A stretch of DNA of 64,000 nt from Pseudoalteromonas viridis (GTDB taxonomy: Bacteria; Pseudomonadota; Gammaproteobacteria; Enterobacterales; Alteromonadaceae). Of this stretch, positions 25,501 through 34,500 are shown one piece after another. Below the pieces are notes generated by a model. It was given only the letters and a program-made list of their open reading frames with translations, did no database searches and was not told the DNA's origin. The stretch covers positions 620,001 through 684,000 of the forward strand of contig NZ_CP072426.1 of the NCBI RefSeq assembly GCF_017742995.1, in the 5' to 3' direction. The position numbers and the translations under genes are program-made. Within the stretch, counting starts at the first letter, position 1; every line of letters begins with the position of its first letter.

Positions 25501-25519
25501 CTATCAACTGTTCCGTCAT
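13505..25519 (-). CDS. NRPS C: modules 5-7 with epimerase and terminal thioesterase
   Basis: 4004 residues. Order: TubC-type docking domain (1-55); C (65-490), A (520-1010), PCP (F-R-L-G-G-H-S-L-L, ~1060); C (1115-1540), A (1570-2060), PCP (F-A-S-G-G-D-S-I-L, the form used before epimerases); E domain (2170-2600, H-H-L-L-I-D-G-V-S-W); C (2620-3050), A (3080-3590), PCP (~3650); type I thioesterase (3720-4000, V-G-H-S-F-G-S with later Asp and G-N-H). Residues read at the ten specificity positions: module 5 DFWNIGMVHK, the classical Thr code; module 6 DAWLLGNVVK, one change from a Leu code, epimerised to D-Leu; module 7 DVESTGAISK, unassigned, with Glu at position 239 hinting at a basic residue. 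The module 6 C domain has HHIAADA instead of HHxxxDG. The start overlaps the preceding stop by one base (TAATG). Confidence 0.95.
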   Translation of the reverse strand: MTEQLIAIEQLIADALRAGITLYEKNGALAFKQKGDFPADLKQRIVANKADIIAYFQQQRGAASELLHAAITPVDRSGPLPASYAQQGLWFIEQLQGSSQYYMPAEFVLTGALNIAALKTSIAALIARHESLRSHFIASNESGQGVVVKVADTLDTPFEWRDASVWPKAGRAQAIRDQLSEFLAQPFDLSHDALLRALVISDQQTHYLAFNMHHIVSDGASMQVLVRELEALYSAELGLQDAPQLAPLSVQYGDYASWQQNTLTAEYLADKLTFWQQALQGLDPIQSLPGDFVRPAVQTQCGRIYRQTLSAALTGHIQAHSAQQSVTPFMWLLSSFMLFIGRVTQNEQVVVGTPVLGRDHPELTPLIGLFVNTLVIPASIDESMRFNAWLAQQKEQILAAFEHREVPFDKVVEALQCERDMSHHPLVQILFTLEQNTSAQALNLPGLSTLEQTQASDDIDIKCDLELSAILDDETNALTLNWKYDSDLYRSETIAHWAESFAVMLEQLVAAPQTPIGQVGLLSESQTEAILAHAQYADAHWDTSQTLVSLFEAQVQKFGQRIAVVDEHERLSYEALNNRANRLARVLIARGITPQAMLPVSVTRSVNMVVTLLAILKAGAAYVPIDPDYPKERIEYIIDDVGSRWLIVDNDTQARFASCAEQVINIDDDEIYRGIAIGDDLALDIQPQHLAYMIYTSGTTGRPKGVQIEHRHVVRLLHVEPALFDFNEHDVWTLFHSFCFDFSVWEMYGALLFGGKLVVISKAVSQDTQAFARCLLSEKVTVLNQTPGAFYVLQSAVCALPEVEQARCRVRYVIFGGEALQPGKLKPWASRFDNCQLINMYGITETTVHVTFKRLTQADLALGVSNIGHAIPTTSCYVLDKHQQLLPMGAVGELYVGGEGVCRGYWQREALNAERFIADPFAASGDKKLYKTGDLVRFLPDGELTYISRADDQVKVRGYRIELGEIENQLRQHPQLQAVSVLLNRNDQQGARISAFVVPASGIHLDEPLTQVQGYLRSTLPEFMLPTNVVVVDALPLTSNGKIDKKALLALDVLRQEADYRAPETQTERAVAGCFSALLGVEQVGLDDHFFRLGGHSLLATQLVSQLREVHGLPVTLKDVFQNPAVAELAKVIEQGNADVALTADIPRADTSAPLPLSFAQARLWTVEQMMPDSAQYHMPGTFTLNGPLDLAAFKRAWQAILSRHQVLRSKIIQDEAQGPQQVVSEDFALPLTYIDARSLTPRAQQQRWLSAQRDDAMQAFDLSQGLMLRLTVMACADDVHKLRVNVHHIAADAYSLAILTAELAAFYQHFAKGQPLPEWLSQPLPVQYAEYAQWQRTNLDDAALRAHRDFWLANLADAPPLHQLPLDRARTRTSANHGAVHLTHLNTEEFEQIQTQCRDNDITLFTWLQTAFALFVGKYSRSADVVIGAPFSGREHSQLQPLVGFFINTLPIRTRFTPEMTFSELLAQQKALMTDIQVHQAMPFEQILDALNVARDLSHQGVFQLSFALNPQLDTQLQLADIAVQAEQAVSVTAKFDIELSAVQTDDGLRFSWCYNTALFDAASIGRMSEAFGVMLGALTRSPGLDIAQIPLTSTRYQAISGQSHPVPDTTLVEQLARHARQTPDKVAIKAPKLNSTLTYGELERRACTLAQYLVGQGLKPQQRVLVSCDAGIDLVVAMLATLKAGGAYVPMSPDYPAARIKHIISDSASEWLLTQTRFAGQFDAYPACKQVWLDSPELLGQCAVYAQQPLPAIDANQLAYVIYTSGTTGQPKGVMIPHRGLSNLCHWHQRAFALDEHSVGSQTANIAFDAATWEIWPYLSANASLVFVSRDELNDPQRLSAVLSREAVSHCFLATPIAEVMLADADFAPTQLEYLLVGGDRLNPVQAQHHFKLINNYGPTEASVVATSGEVAQPCEVLPDIGLPVDNCAVYIIDEQGRSVPDGMVGELCIAGPGLALGYLNQPQLSDTQFTELTLDNGERVRVYRSGDLVRRLNSGRIAYVGRNDAQVKLRGYRIELAEIEHQLRELEAVAECAVLITQTQPGNKQLTAFVVPQSMSSRSELAEHLRGQLRSRLPEYMVPSAFVMLDALPLTAHGKLDSRALVQLAEQTGGEQVTQQDTPSATKAGHNPVLTLMQALLNKPDMQAQDDFFASGGDSILAIQLASRARAVGISLSVADIFSHSTAAVLAANFVSDEARAQLGDCECEQQHFVGKLTPHPIAQWFFAQAFAVPEHWNQAVMLSVDKSLSFSHLCDAVQGLLTCHDALRLTVRNHAHLHIGEQLESKQVCQYHDLSASGIDWREALAELSEQAQASFAFDGSPLLKVCHIATPDTEQSNRLLLVAHHLLIDGVSWRILLADLEQACTQAQNAQAVHLPPASASLDAIAFYLQEQARESQYLAGWQEAAKAAQNQRPVGASASGSKHNTAICNKIQLSPAQTQQLLNDANRAYKSTIQTLLLSAWQWTALRYYERPEQVVMLESHGRAQLKGALDASRTIGWLTALFPLRMSSPVGQSEQALAEVICTVKEQLAWTTRHGSEFGALCYAHPDPKARASLTIDTRTQTFFNYLGQLDTVLDHSGLLGDASEPTGSLRSEADTVFAALQITAAVNGGRLAVTLECAPEYYTEQDAQQLSAHFEQAIEEMLAHCLAQTEHCPTPSDFPLLPQLDRAQLTQLMEKAGQGVADIYPMTPLQQGMWFHAQGSDKEAYLEQSVMLLDGALDTEAFAYAWTQLTASHSILRTAFFVTAHQPVQVVYDKRTLPLQMDEPQPLGEQVKARLAEIAAQEYQQPLDLQRAPCMRLRLVPFGEHCHGLIWTYHHMIMDGWSLPVLFAELIEHYQARIQTRMVQTLADPFRDYVEYLDKREKHAEQAFWQQQLAQVDTPTLLTEHLAIRDKQSHSVSEITETLSADFAAQLSDFAKQRGLTLNQVIQGAWAYWLRTCCQSDYVLFGQTVSGRPESLPRVAERVGLYINTQPVLINTPGQLTVSDYLLQIRERQASLAQYAHTPLSQVQQWSQIDNSGNLFDALYVFENFPSDPLAQDSGPFKVTVCSERDQTHYPVTFVVGVASQLSLTLSYREALLTCEQAQQSLALITDLLAAFMAKPEATLAELPLIKPQQITPLAQFGLPGAKAQSIGHNTLQQAFEHIRASHGQCTAIRYYPSGIEQPAVTLTYAELDDAAARLANYLLSQYSIQAGQAVVAVCLAPGPQLIIAILAALKLGACYLPLVPALPEQRRQYMLNNASAEVLLTTEQNWQGATPDCPVVDLAACEAEISAQPTLCVQRTCHSDAPCYVIYTSGTTGEPKGVQVAHRSVLNYVAALQSNYAITPDDNYLQFASCSFDVFAEEVFCTLLSGATLVMAEQEQLLNSQTLADLARHAQLSLMSLPTAYWQQLAVNPVDLGNAMRIITVGGEQMQSAALRAWQAHYGESVRVINAYGPTETTISATLQDVTHFQGESVPIGLPLAGVTAHVLDSEFRALPDGLAGELYISGPALALGYLGDKEKTDKAFVLNPHTQTRCYKTGDRVRIVDGTLHFLGRLDEQVKVRGYRIELSEIERALLAQSGVDACAVVVKYEQLIAFIESADKPDVAHLKTAVAELLPAYMVPQWIVPRAALPHNHNGKLDRQALEREAETLTLAEPQDYVAPSTPLERHLCDFLGELLHCPRVGLSDDFFALGGHSLLLMRLHSELCDALQAQVPISLLLQHSRVGALAQALSDFQRANQQQPEALQSLLCLQAGSPGVTPVVLIAGAGGLLMAFQSLVQRLDKRVPVYGLQPDVVAHDPDVIGSVDATAQHYLSALAQTQSGPVHLVGHSFGSFIALAMAQRLSANEGSKSGSQNILAASVTILDTPRPIQNSVAISARQADQLMLENLNTFFALGLCAAQLSELGAKPLEKQTVCLADAMAQSGYHFSAEQLQCLQAVFRGQLMADVQLPAELNCPLCVIKACETNEFEGRPLAPDMGWQALYGKVRCHEVAGNHLSILQHQQVGAVVEIIESYCDL

Positions 25520-28500
25520 TACAAAAACATCTCTTCTGAAGTGTCGTTTTCGTTATCATCCTGAGCCTGCTCTGCCATGGCCTGATGGATCTCAATCCAC
25601 TGCGCCAAAGCTGCCACCGTAGGGCGCTCAAACAGGGTTCTGACCGACATGCCGACCCCGAATTGTGCCTCAATCAGGCCAATGCACTGCGTCGCCAGCA
25701 AGGAATGGCCGCCCAGGCTAAAGAAGTTGTCTGTTACGCTGATTGATGTGCGCGCTAATACCGATGCGAGGATCTCGGCAAGGGCCGCTTCGGTGTCGTT
25801 GCGCGGTGCAACTTGTTCAGCCGGCGAGTCGCATTGTGCGCCCAAAGCATGCAGCGCTTTTACATCCACTTTGCCGTTGGCAGTCAAAGGCAATGCAGCG
25901 ATCAGCACATAGCGATACGGCACCATATAGGCCGGTAAAGACTCGCTGAGGCGCGCCGACAAGGCGCCAGACAATTGTGCACCAGCCAGCACAACTGCGC
26001 CGGGCTGTTCACTTTTTTCATCCGGACTCACGACCAGGTAGGCTTCCAGGTTATCCGCCGTTTCATTGAGCAACACCACAGCCTGTTCAATGCGGGAGTC
26101 TTGCTGCAACAGCTCAGCAATTTCCTGTGGCTCAATGCGATAGCCCCGCAGCTTCAGCTGGCTATCAAGGCGATGACAAAACTGCAATGCGCCAGGTGTG
26201 CCATCGTCGTTCACCGACCAGCGCACCAGATCGCCACTGCGATAAAAACGCTGCTCACTTTGCTGCGCCCCGACAGGCAGCCAGACAAACTTTTCAGCGC
26301 TGAGGTCGCTGCGATTCAGGTAACCCTGCGCCAGGTTATCGCCGCCGATATACAGCTCGCCCGTCACACCCACCGGCACCGGCTGCATTTGTTCATCCAG
26401 CACCAGCAAATGGGTATTCGCAATAGGCTGACCAATGGGCACCTGCAAAAGAGACTGGCCATGAAGCCGTGCAATTTCCGACTTATCACAGTGATAAGTG
26501 CTGGTGCCGACCGTGGCTTCGGTCGGGCCGTATTCATTGACCCAGGTAACATTTGGTAACCGGGCGCTCAGCTCCACCAGCAGTGTAACTGGCAACGCTT
26601 CACCGCCCACAATCACCTTGTGCGGCGCTGCAAAACTGCGCTCGTCCGACAGGCCGCATTGTTTCAGTACAGCAACTACGCCCTGTAAATGGGCCGGAGT
26701 GACTTTAAACAGACCGGCAACCTCACCACACAAGCGGTTGGCAAGCTGCTTTAACATGCGCTCGTCATCGGCCAGCATGTCGATGCACACACCTTGCAAC
26801 AAGGCAGGCCAGACGGCGGTTACCGTGGCATCAAACGCCAGCGGTGTGCTCACGGCACTAAAGCTGAGGTTTTCATCGATATACTCATGGCAGGCATGAT
26901 CAAGATAAAGCGCCAAATTCCCCTGGGTGATCGCCACACCTTTGGGCTGACCTGTGGTGCCAGAGGTATAGATGACATAGGCCAGGTCTGAATGTTCGCT
27001 GCTGGCAAAGTGGTCGCGCACTTGCTTAGGTTGCCAATTCTCTGGCTTATCCATCACCAGCACCGACAGCGGTGGCTGCTGCACGGCATCAATGACGGGT
27101 TTTAACTGCGCCATTAACAGGCTGCTAGTCAGCAACCAGCTTGCGCCACTGTCGCGGATCATAAACTGACATCGGGATGCGGGCAGCGTCGGATCAATGG
27201 GTACATAGGCGGCACGTACCTTAAAGGTCGCCAGCATGGCCACCAGCTGGTCGCATCCTGCGCTCAGGCACAGGGCAATGCGCGCGCCCGGTTTTACGCC
27301 CTGCTCCAGCAGGTAACTGGCCAACGTACTGGCCTTATGCTCGAGCGCCTGATAGCTGAGCATACAGGCATCGGCGTCGCGCACCGCAAGCCTGTTTGCA
27401 TCGTGCTTTGCCCGCGCACTGACCCGCGTGTGAATGCACTGCGAGTTAATCGTTTTATCTGCGCCCTTGATATTCACCAGCTGTTGCTGACGAGACTGGG
27501 TGAGCACAGGTAAGCGATGCACTGTGTGCTCCGGTGATTTCAAAATAGCGCCGATCAGCACCTCAAAGGATTCAGCCAGCGCCGCGATGGTGGCGGGTTT
27601 AAACAGTGCCGAGCTAAAGTTCCACTCCAGCTCTATGCCATCGCCGTTTTCTATGGCGTTTACCTCCAGATCAAACTTCATCATAGGCTGCTCTGGCGCT
27701 TCGACTTCAATGTGCAACTGCGGCAGCACCAGGTCCGTCGTTTCGTTGTTTTGCAGTGCAAACAAAATCTGGAAAACAGGCTGATGTGCGAGATTTCGCT
27801 CGGGCTTCAGCGCTTCAACCAGTTGCTCAAAGGGCAGCCCCTGATGCTTAAACGCATCCAGGATCACCTGTTTTTGCTGCTCCAGTAACTGGTTAAAGTT
27901 TTGCTCTGGCTCGGTGCGAGTGCGTATCACCAGGGTGTTGACAAAGAAGCCGATTAAATTGGCCACTTCGTTGTGCTCACGCCCCGCAACCGGCGAGCCA
28001 ATCACCACATCGTCAGTCTGGCTGTAACGCTGTATCAACAGTGAAAACACGGTATGCAGCCACATAAACAAGGTGACGCCTTGTGCCTTACAGTGCTCGT
28101 GAACTGCCCGCGTGAGGGCCGCACTGAGCCGTTGGGTATGGCGTAAACCGCTGAGCTGGGCCATGGCCGGGCGAGGATAATCGAGCGGCAACTGATGAAG
28201 CGGCGGATAGCCATCCAGTGCTTTCAGCCAGTGTTGTAAATCTGCCTGACCGCCGTCTTTAGCCCAGGTATTGCGCTGCCAGTAAGCAAAGTCGCCATAT
28301 TGCACAGCTAAGGGCTGAGTGAGCTCTGCAGGCAGCTGATAGTCGTCTTCTTTGGCAAAATGACGATAGAAGGCAATGAACTCTCGCACCAGAATCGCCA
28401 TCGACCAGCCGTCGCTGGCAATATGATGCATATTAAAATGCACCCGATAGTCGTCTTTACCAAACTCAACCAGCAAGACCCGCAGCAGCATATCCTGGCT

Positions 28501-31500
28501 GAGATCAAAGCGGTCGGTTGCATTGGCATGCGCCGCCTGCTGCCAGCGCTTCTGACGGGCACGTTCACCCATTTTGGTGAGGTCGAGCTGAGTCAGCGGT
28601 AAATCGAACTGGCTGCTGATCTGCTGGACAGGTTCAGCTGAGTCCGCGACTTTTACAATCCGCGAACGTAACACCTCATGGCGGGTTATCAGAGCATGGA
28701 GCGCTTCGCTGAACGCGGCTTTGTCGAGCGTGCCGCTGAACTTAAATCCGGCAGGCATATGATATTGCGTGCTGGACGCCTGAAGCTGCTCAATCAGCCA
28801 CAATCTTTGCTGTGCAAACGACAGGGGCAATGGCTGCTGGCGCGACACAGGCACAATCGTTTGTGCGGCGGCGATTGGGTCACACTGCTCCAGCACCTGG
28901 GCCAGCGCCGCAATGGTTGGCGTTTTAAATAGCTGAGGGAGCGTTATCTCCAGGTGTTTCTGCTGGCGTATTTGGCTGATCAGCTTAATGGCCAGCAGTG
29001 AATGGCCGCCGAGGTCAAAAAAGCTGTCGTCCAGATCAAAATGCTCCGTCAGCAAAACATCGCTGTAAAGCTGATACAAATAAGACTGCATGGGCGTAAG
29101 GGCCGCCAGGTCGATGCTTTTATTGACTCTGGCCTCTCGTTGCTGCGCCAGCGCTTTGAGTGCTTTGCTGTCCACCTTGCCATTGGCCGTGAGCACAATG
29201 GCCTCAACGCGATTAAACTGCCCCGGGATCATGTACGGCGGCAGATATTGCGCCAAATGATTGCGTAAATGACTGTCTGGCGGGACTTTGCCGTTAAGGT
29301 AGACGATATGAGCCTGCAACAATTGCTGCGTTTCATCGACCGTCACCGCGCAGTCGCGTATGCCATCGAGTTCGCGCAGATAATGACAAATCGCATTCAA
29401 GTCGATGCGGTAGCCGCGCAGCTTAATTTGTTCGTCCCTGCGGCCACAATACCTCAGGTAAGCCAGCCTGCCCTGCTCATCGCTGTGCCACTTTACCAGG
29501 TCGCCACTGCGATAAAAGCGCACTGGCGGTTGCCCGGCAAAGCTCAGGGTAACAAACTTCTGCTCATTCAGCGCATCCTGGTTAACGTAACCCGGACTCA
29601 CCACGGCCCCACCAATCAGCAGCTCCCCAGGCGTGTTAGCCGGTACAGGCTGGTCACACTCATCGACCACCACCATAGCAACACCCGCATTGGGCAGGCC
29701 GATTGGTACGTCCGGATGACGCAACGTCGTGTAAGGGTTCAGATCCGGGGTCAGCGCAAACACGCTACAGCCCACCGTTGCTTCCGTTGGGCCATATTCG
29801 TTTATCCAGGTGCAGGCTGGCAGCTTTTCGCGCAGCGCAAGCAGTAAATCGGCATCCAGCGCCTCACCGCCGATCACAAGCGTGTGAGGCGCACTGTTGC
29901 TGCCCAGCTCATCCATCAGCGCCTGAACGGCCCGCAAATGCGCCGGTGTGAGCTTAAACAGGCGCGGTCGGATGGCATTAAACAACAGCTCAGTGATGGC
30001 CGCCAACTGATGCGGCCCCTGGGTCACAATTTCAACCTCACCGCCGCACAACAGCGGCGGCACCAGTGCGGTGATAGTGGCATCAAATGCCAAAGGCGTG
30101 CTCACCACCGCCAGCGGCAAGGTTGTATCGGCATCCAGATAGGTATCCATGGCATGAGATAAGTACACATTCAGGTTGCCATGGGTGATCATCACCCCCT
30201 TTGGCCGCCCGGTAGAGCCCGAGGTATAAATGATGTAGCACAAGCGCTGTGCATCCGTGAGCGTTGATTCTCCCAGCTCTTCGACGCCAGGCACGGACAC
30301 CGGATAACCGGAAAAGTTAGACTCAACGTCAAATAAATCATCCAGAAACAGAAAGTCGGTGGCACTTTCAATTAGTTTCTCGGTGTCATCGCTGAGTGCC
30401 AGTATCATCACAATGTCCGCGTCTTCAACGATGTAAGACAGAGATTTTTCCGGTGTGTCGTAGTGCAAAGGCACATAGACATGGCGGGCTTTAAGAATAG
30501 CCAGCACGGCGATAACCATGGCGGGGCCTGAGGGCAATAACAGCGCCAGGCGGCTTTGTTCTTCAAACCCCATCTCGAGCAGGCAGTGCGCCAACTGATT
30601 CGCCCTTTGTTCTACTTCAAGGTAAGTGTAGGATTCGCCGTTACACCGCAGCGCAATACTGTGTGGCTGAAGCTCGGCAATGGCACTGAAATGGTGGTGC
30701 CAGCCAATATCGCTGCCAGGCTCGTGGTTTTGTGGCGTACTGAACGCAAGTAGCTGCGCCAGCTGGTTTGCATCAACCAGACTATGGGCACTGATCTGCT
30801 GTTGCGGCGCATCCAAACAAGCGCCCAGTAACTGAGTATACTGGCGGGCAAACGACTCAATGCTGTGCTCCTGCCACAAGGCGCTGTCGTACAGCCATTC
30901 AACGGCAATGGTATCGCCGCAGTCAATCACAGACACTTCCAGGTCCAGCTTAGCGCTGCGCACGCCGGTATCATTCACCGTGACATCCAGCCCATCCAGT
31001 TGTAGCGCTTCATTGACCTGGTTGTTAACCCGGAACACTACCTGGATCAGCGGATGAATGCCTAAACTTCGCTCGCTGTTGAGTGCCTCGACCAGAGCAT
31101 CAAAGGGAATATGCTGATGATTAAGCGCGCTATGCAGGGTATCGCAACTCTGTGTCAGTGCATCGCTAAAACTCATATCGGGCTTGATGTGATGGCGCAG
31201 CACCAGCGTATTGATAAAGTTACCAATCACGGCTTCCAGCTCGCTGAACTCACGACCTGCAACCGGTGTGCCCAAAGCAATATCGGATTGGCCAGACAGA
31301 CGACTCATCCACAGCACAAAAGCACACTCCAGCACGGCAAACAGGGTTTGTCCGCTGCGGGCAACAAAGCCGCGTAAGGTCTGGCTTAGCTTTGCTGGCA
31401 ATTCGTAGCAGTACAAAGCACCGCCGCTGATCACCTTATTCTCTCTGGGGTTATCCTGAGGCAGCTCATGCACTTTGGGCAAATCTGCCAATTGCTTTTG

Positions 31501-34500
31501 CCAATACGCTAAACTGGTTTGCCACTGAGGCAAAGTGGCCAGATTGCGCTGCCAGTGCACATAATCTATATAACTGTGTGTCAGACTGCCCGTCTCATGC
31601 GGCTTACCTGCACAGTCACTACGATAGGCGGCTTCTAACGCACGACATAACACGCCGATTGACCAGCCATCCGAAACAATATGATGCATAGTGACGACCA
31701 GCACATATAGCTGGGCATCGAGTTGCAACAACTGCGCCCGCAGCAACAAGTCCTGGCTCAGATCGAACCCGGTATGATAATCCTCGGCCAGTAACTGACG
31801 CAACGTGTCGGCCTGCTGCTCATCGTCGAGCTCACTTAAATCGCGTTGTTGAAGCACAAAGTTCAGCGTGTCATTAAAGGACTGAACGGCCTCGCCCTGG
31901 GCGTTTTGAGCATAATTAAAGCGCAAAATGCTGTGCTGTTGAACCACCTGCTCAAAGGCCTGTGACAGCGCCGCAATATTGAGCGCGCCTTTAATGGTAA
32001 AGGCGCCCTGCAAGTTGTATTGCTTGCTGTGGCCCTGCATCTGATCCACAAACCAGATCCGCTGCTGGGCAAAAGACAAGGGGTGCTCACCTGCCTGTTC
32101 AACCTTCACCAAAGTGTTACCCAGATGGATATCCTGCGCCAGTAAACAGCGCTCCAGCTTGGCAACCGTGGGATTGGCAAAAATGGTTTGCAGCGACAGC
32201 ACCCGCTCAAACCTGGCGCGAATATGATTGGCAAGTCGCATGGCCAGTAAAGAGTGGCCGCCGATTGAGAAGAAATCGTCATCAGCAGAGATTTGCGCCA
32301 CACCGGTTAATTCACTGAACAAGGCAGCTAACTGCTGCTGTAGTTGTGTTTCAGGTGGTGTGTACTGGCGCTCGTCACACACTGGCAGTGCAACCAGCTG
32401 TTTACGGTCGACCTTACCATTACCCAGCACCGGCAGCTGCGCCAGCGCCTTGAAGTGGCTGGGGATCATAGCCTGCGGTAAAAGTGCACTGAGTGCATCA
32501 CGCAAACCGGCCGCGGTGACCTGCTCGCGAGCTGCAACATAATAAGCCGCTAAGGTGTCAATCCCAGCCTGTTTACGTGCAATCACAGCAGCAGCTTTTA
32601 CCCCAGGCAGGGCCGCCAGCTTAGCTTCAATTTCACTGATATCGACACGATAGCCACGGATCTTGGGTTGATTATCCAGCCTGCCAAGGTATTGCAGCTC
32701 TCCCTGGTGCGTTAACCGAACCCGATCGCCGGAGCGGTAAAACCGTGCAGACTGCCCATTTTGGGTCTGACATTGCACAAAATAGCGCTCGCTCAGCTGG
32801 GGCGCACGCACATAACCGCTGGCCAGTGACGCACCACCAATGTAAAGCTCGCCAGGCATACCCAGCGGGACTGGCTGCCCCTGCGTGTTCAGCACTAAAA
32901 CTCTGACATGGGCCAGCGGCTTGCCAATGGGGTAATGCTCAATGCGCGGATCCGGGCGCTTAGCAATCGTATGCGTGGTCACCCCGATACAGGTTTCGCT
33001 GGGACCATAGTGGTTGACTATGTGGGCTGTGGGATAGTGCTCCTGTAACTCGGCGACTAAGGTCACATCCAGCGCCTCGCCGCCTAAGATCCACTGTTCA
33101 ATTGCCGGTTGGTTTTCACCCTGCGCTGCAATTTGCGGCAATAATTCGCGGGCGAATGATGGCGTTATCTTCAGCAGGTTCACCTGCTGCTCCGTGAGCA
33201 TGTCGACCAGTTGTTGCGGCTCTGGCAGCGCACGCGTCCCTGGCATGACCACAGTGCCGCCCTGCGCGAGGACCGGATAGATGCCAGTCAGGCACAGATC
33301 GGTCGCAAGCCCGGTCACAATACCGGCGCGTGTGTGGGCCGAAAATTCGATACGATGGGTAACAGACTCGCAGTAGCTGGCCAGTGCGCCATGACTGACT
33401 GCTACCCCTTTTGGTTTGCCCGTCGACCCTGAGGTGAAGATCACATAAGCCAGCTCATCGGCGTTCAACTCATTTGCCGCATCCAGCGCTTTAGCAGTCG
33501 TGTTACGCTGTAGCAGCTGCTGATACTCCCACACCACAATTTCGCGCTCATTGAGTGCAGCCTGTGCCTGTGTAGTCATCGTTTGGGCATCACAGACCAA
33601 CAGGGTACGACAACCGGCCTGCTCCATAATTTCTATGATCCGCTGTACCGGCGTATCCTGCTCTATGGGCAGATAAGCAGCTTTAGCGCGCATCACGCCA
33701 AGTAAAGCAACCAGACTTTGTACGTTACGACTGACCAGCACAGCAACCAACGTATCGCCCGCGGCAACATCATTGAGCGCAGTGCAAAGGTTGGCGGTTT
33801 GCGTGTCTAACTCGGCGTAACTCACAGACTGAGCCGGGTCATTAGCGGCAACAATCGCTGGGTGTGTGGGTTTAGACTGACTGTGCGCCAGAATTTGAGG
33901 TAACAGCAAAGGGGCTGTGCTCACATCCGGCATGGTGCCAAGTAGCTGCTGCGCGGCATCAACTGAAGGCAGTCTAACCTCTTCGAGCAACTGGACCGGA
34001 TTATCACTGAGCGTACTCAACAAGGCCTGAAAATCATCTGCAATCTGGGCAATCAGCTGCGGTGTAAACAGGTCTACGTTGTATTCAATTTCCGCCGCCA
34101 TGCCTGCATGATGCGTGCTCAGGTTTAACGTCAGGTCGAACTTGGCACTGTGGTTATTGAGTGTAAACAGCTGCGCTTCCAACTCCCCTGCGCGCAAGGG
34201 ATCTGGCGGCACAGCGTCATAATTAAACAGCACAGTAAACAGCCGGGATGTGCCGGCCAGCTTAGCCAGTGCGTCCTGCGATACGCTTTGATTGTCGAGC
34301 GCTTGCCTTATCTGAGCCTGAGTACATTTGGCCAATTCGCTAAACCGCATCTCACCGTTGAGCTGCTGGCGCAGCGGTAAAGTATGAATAAAACAGCCGA
34401 TCATCGACTCGAATTCGCTGTGCTCGCGGCCCAGCACAGGCACGCCCACCGTAATATCCTGCTGCTGGCTGTAGCGATGAAGTAGCACATAAAAAACACT

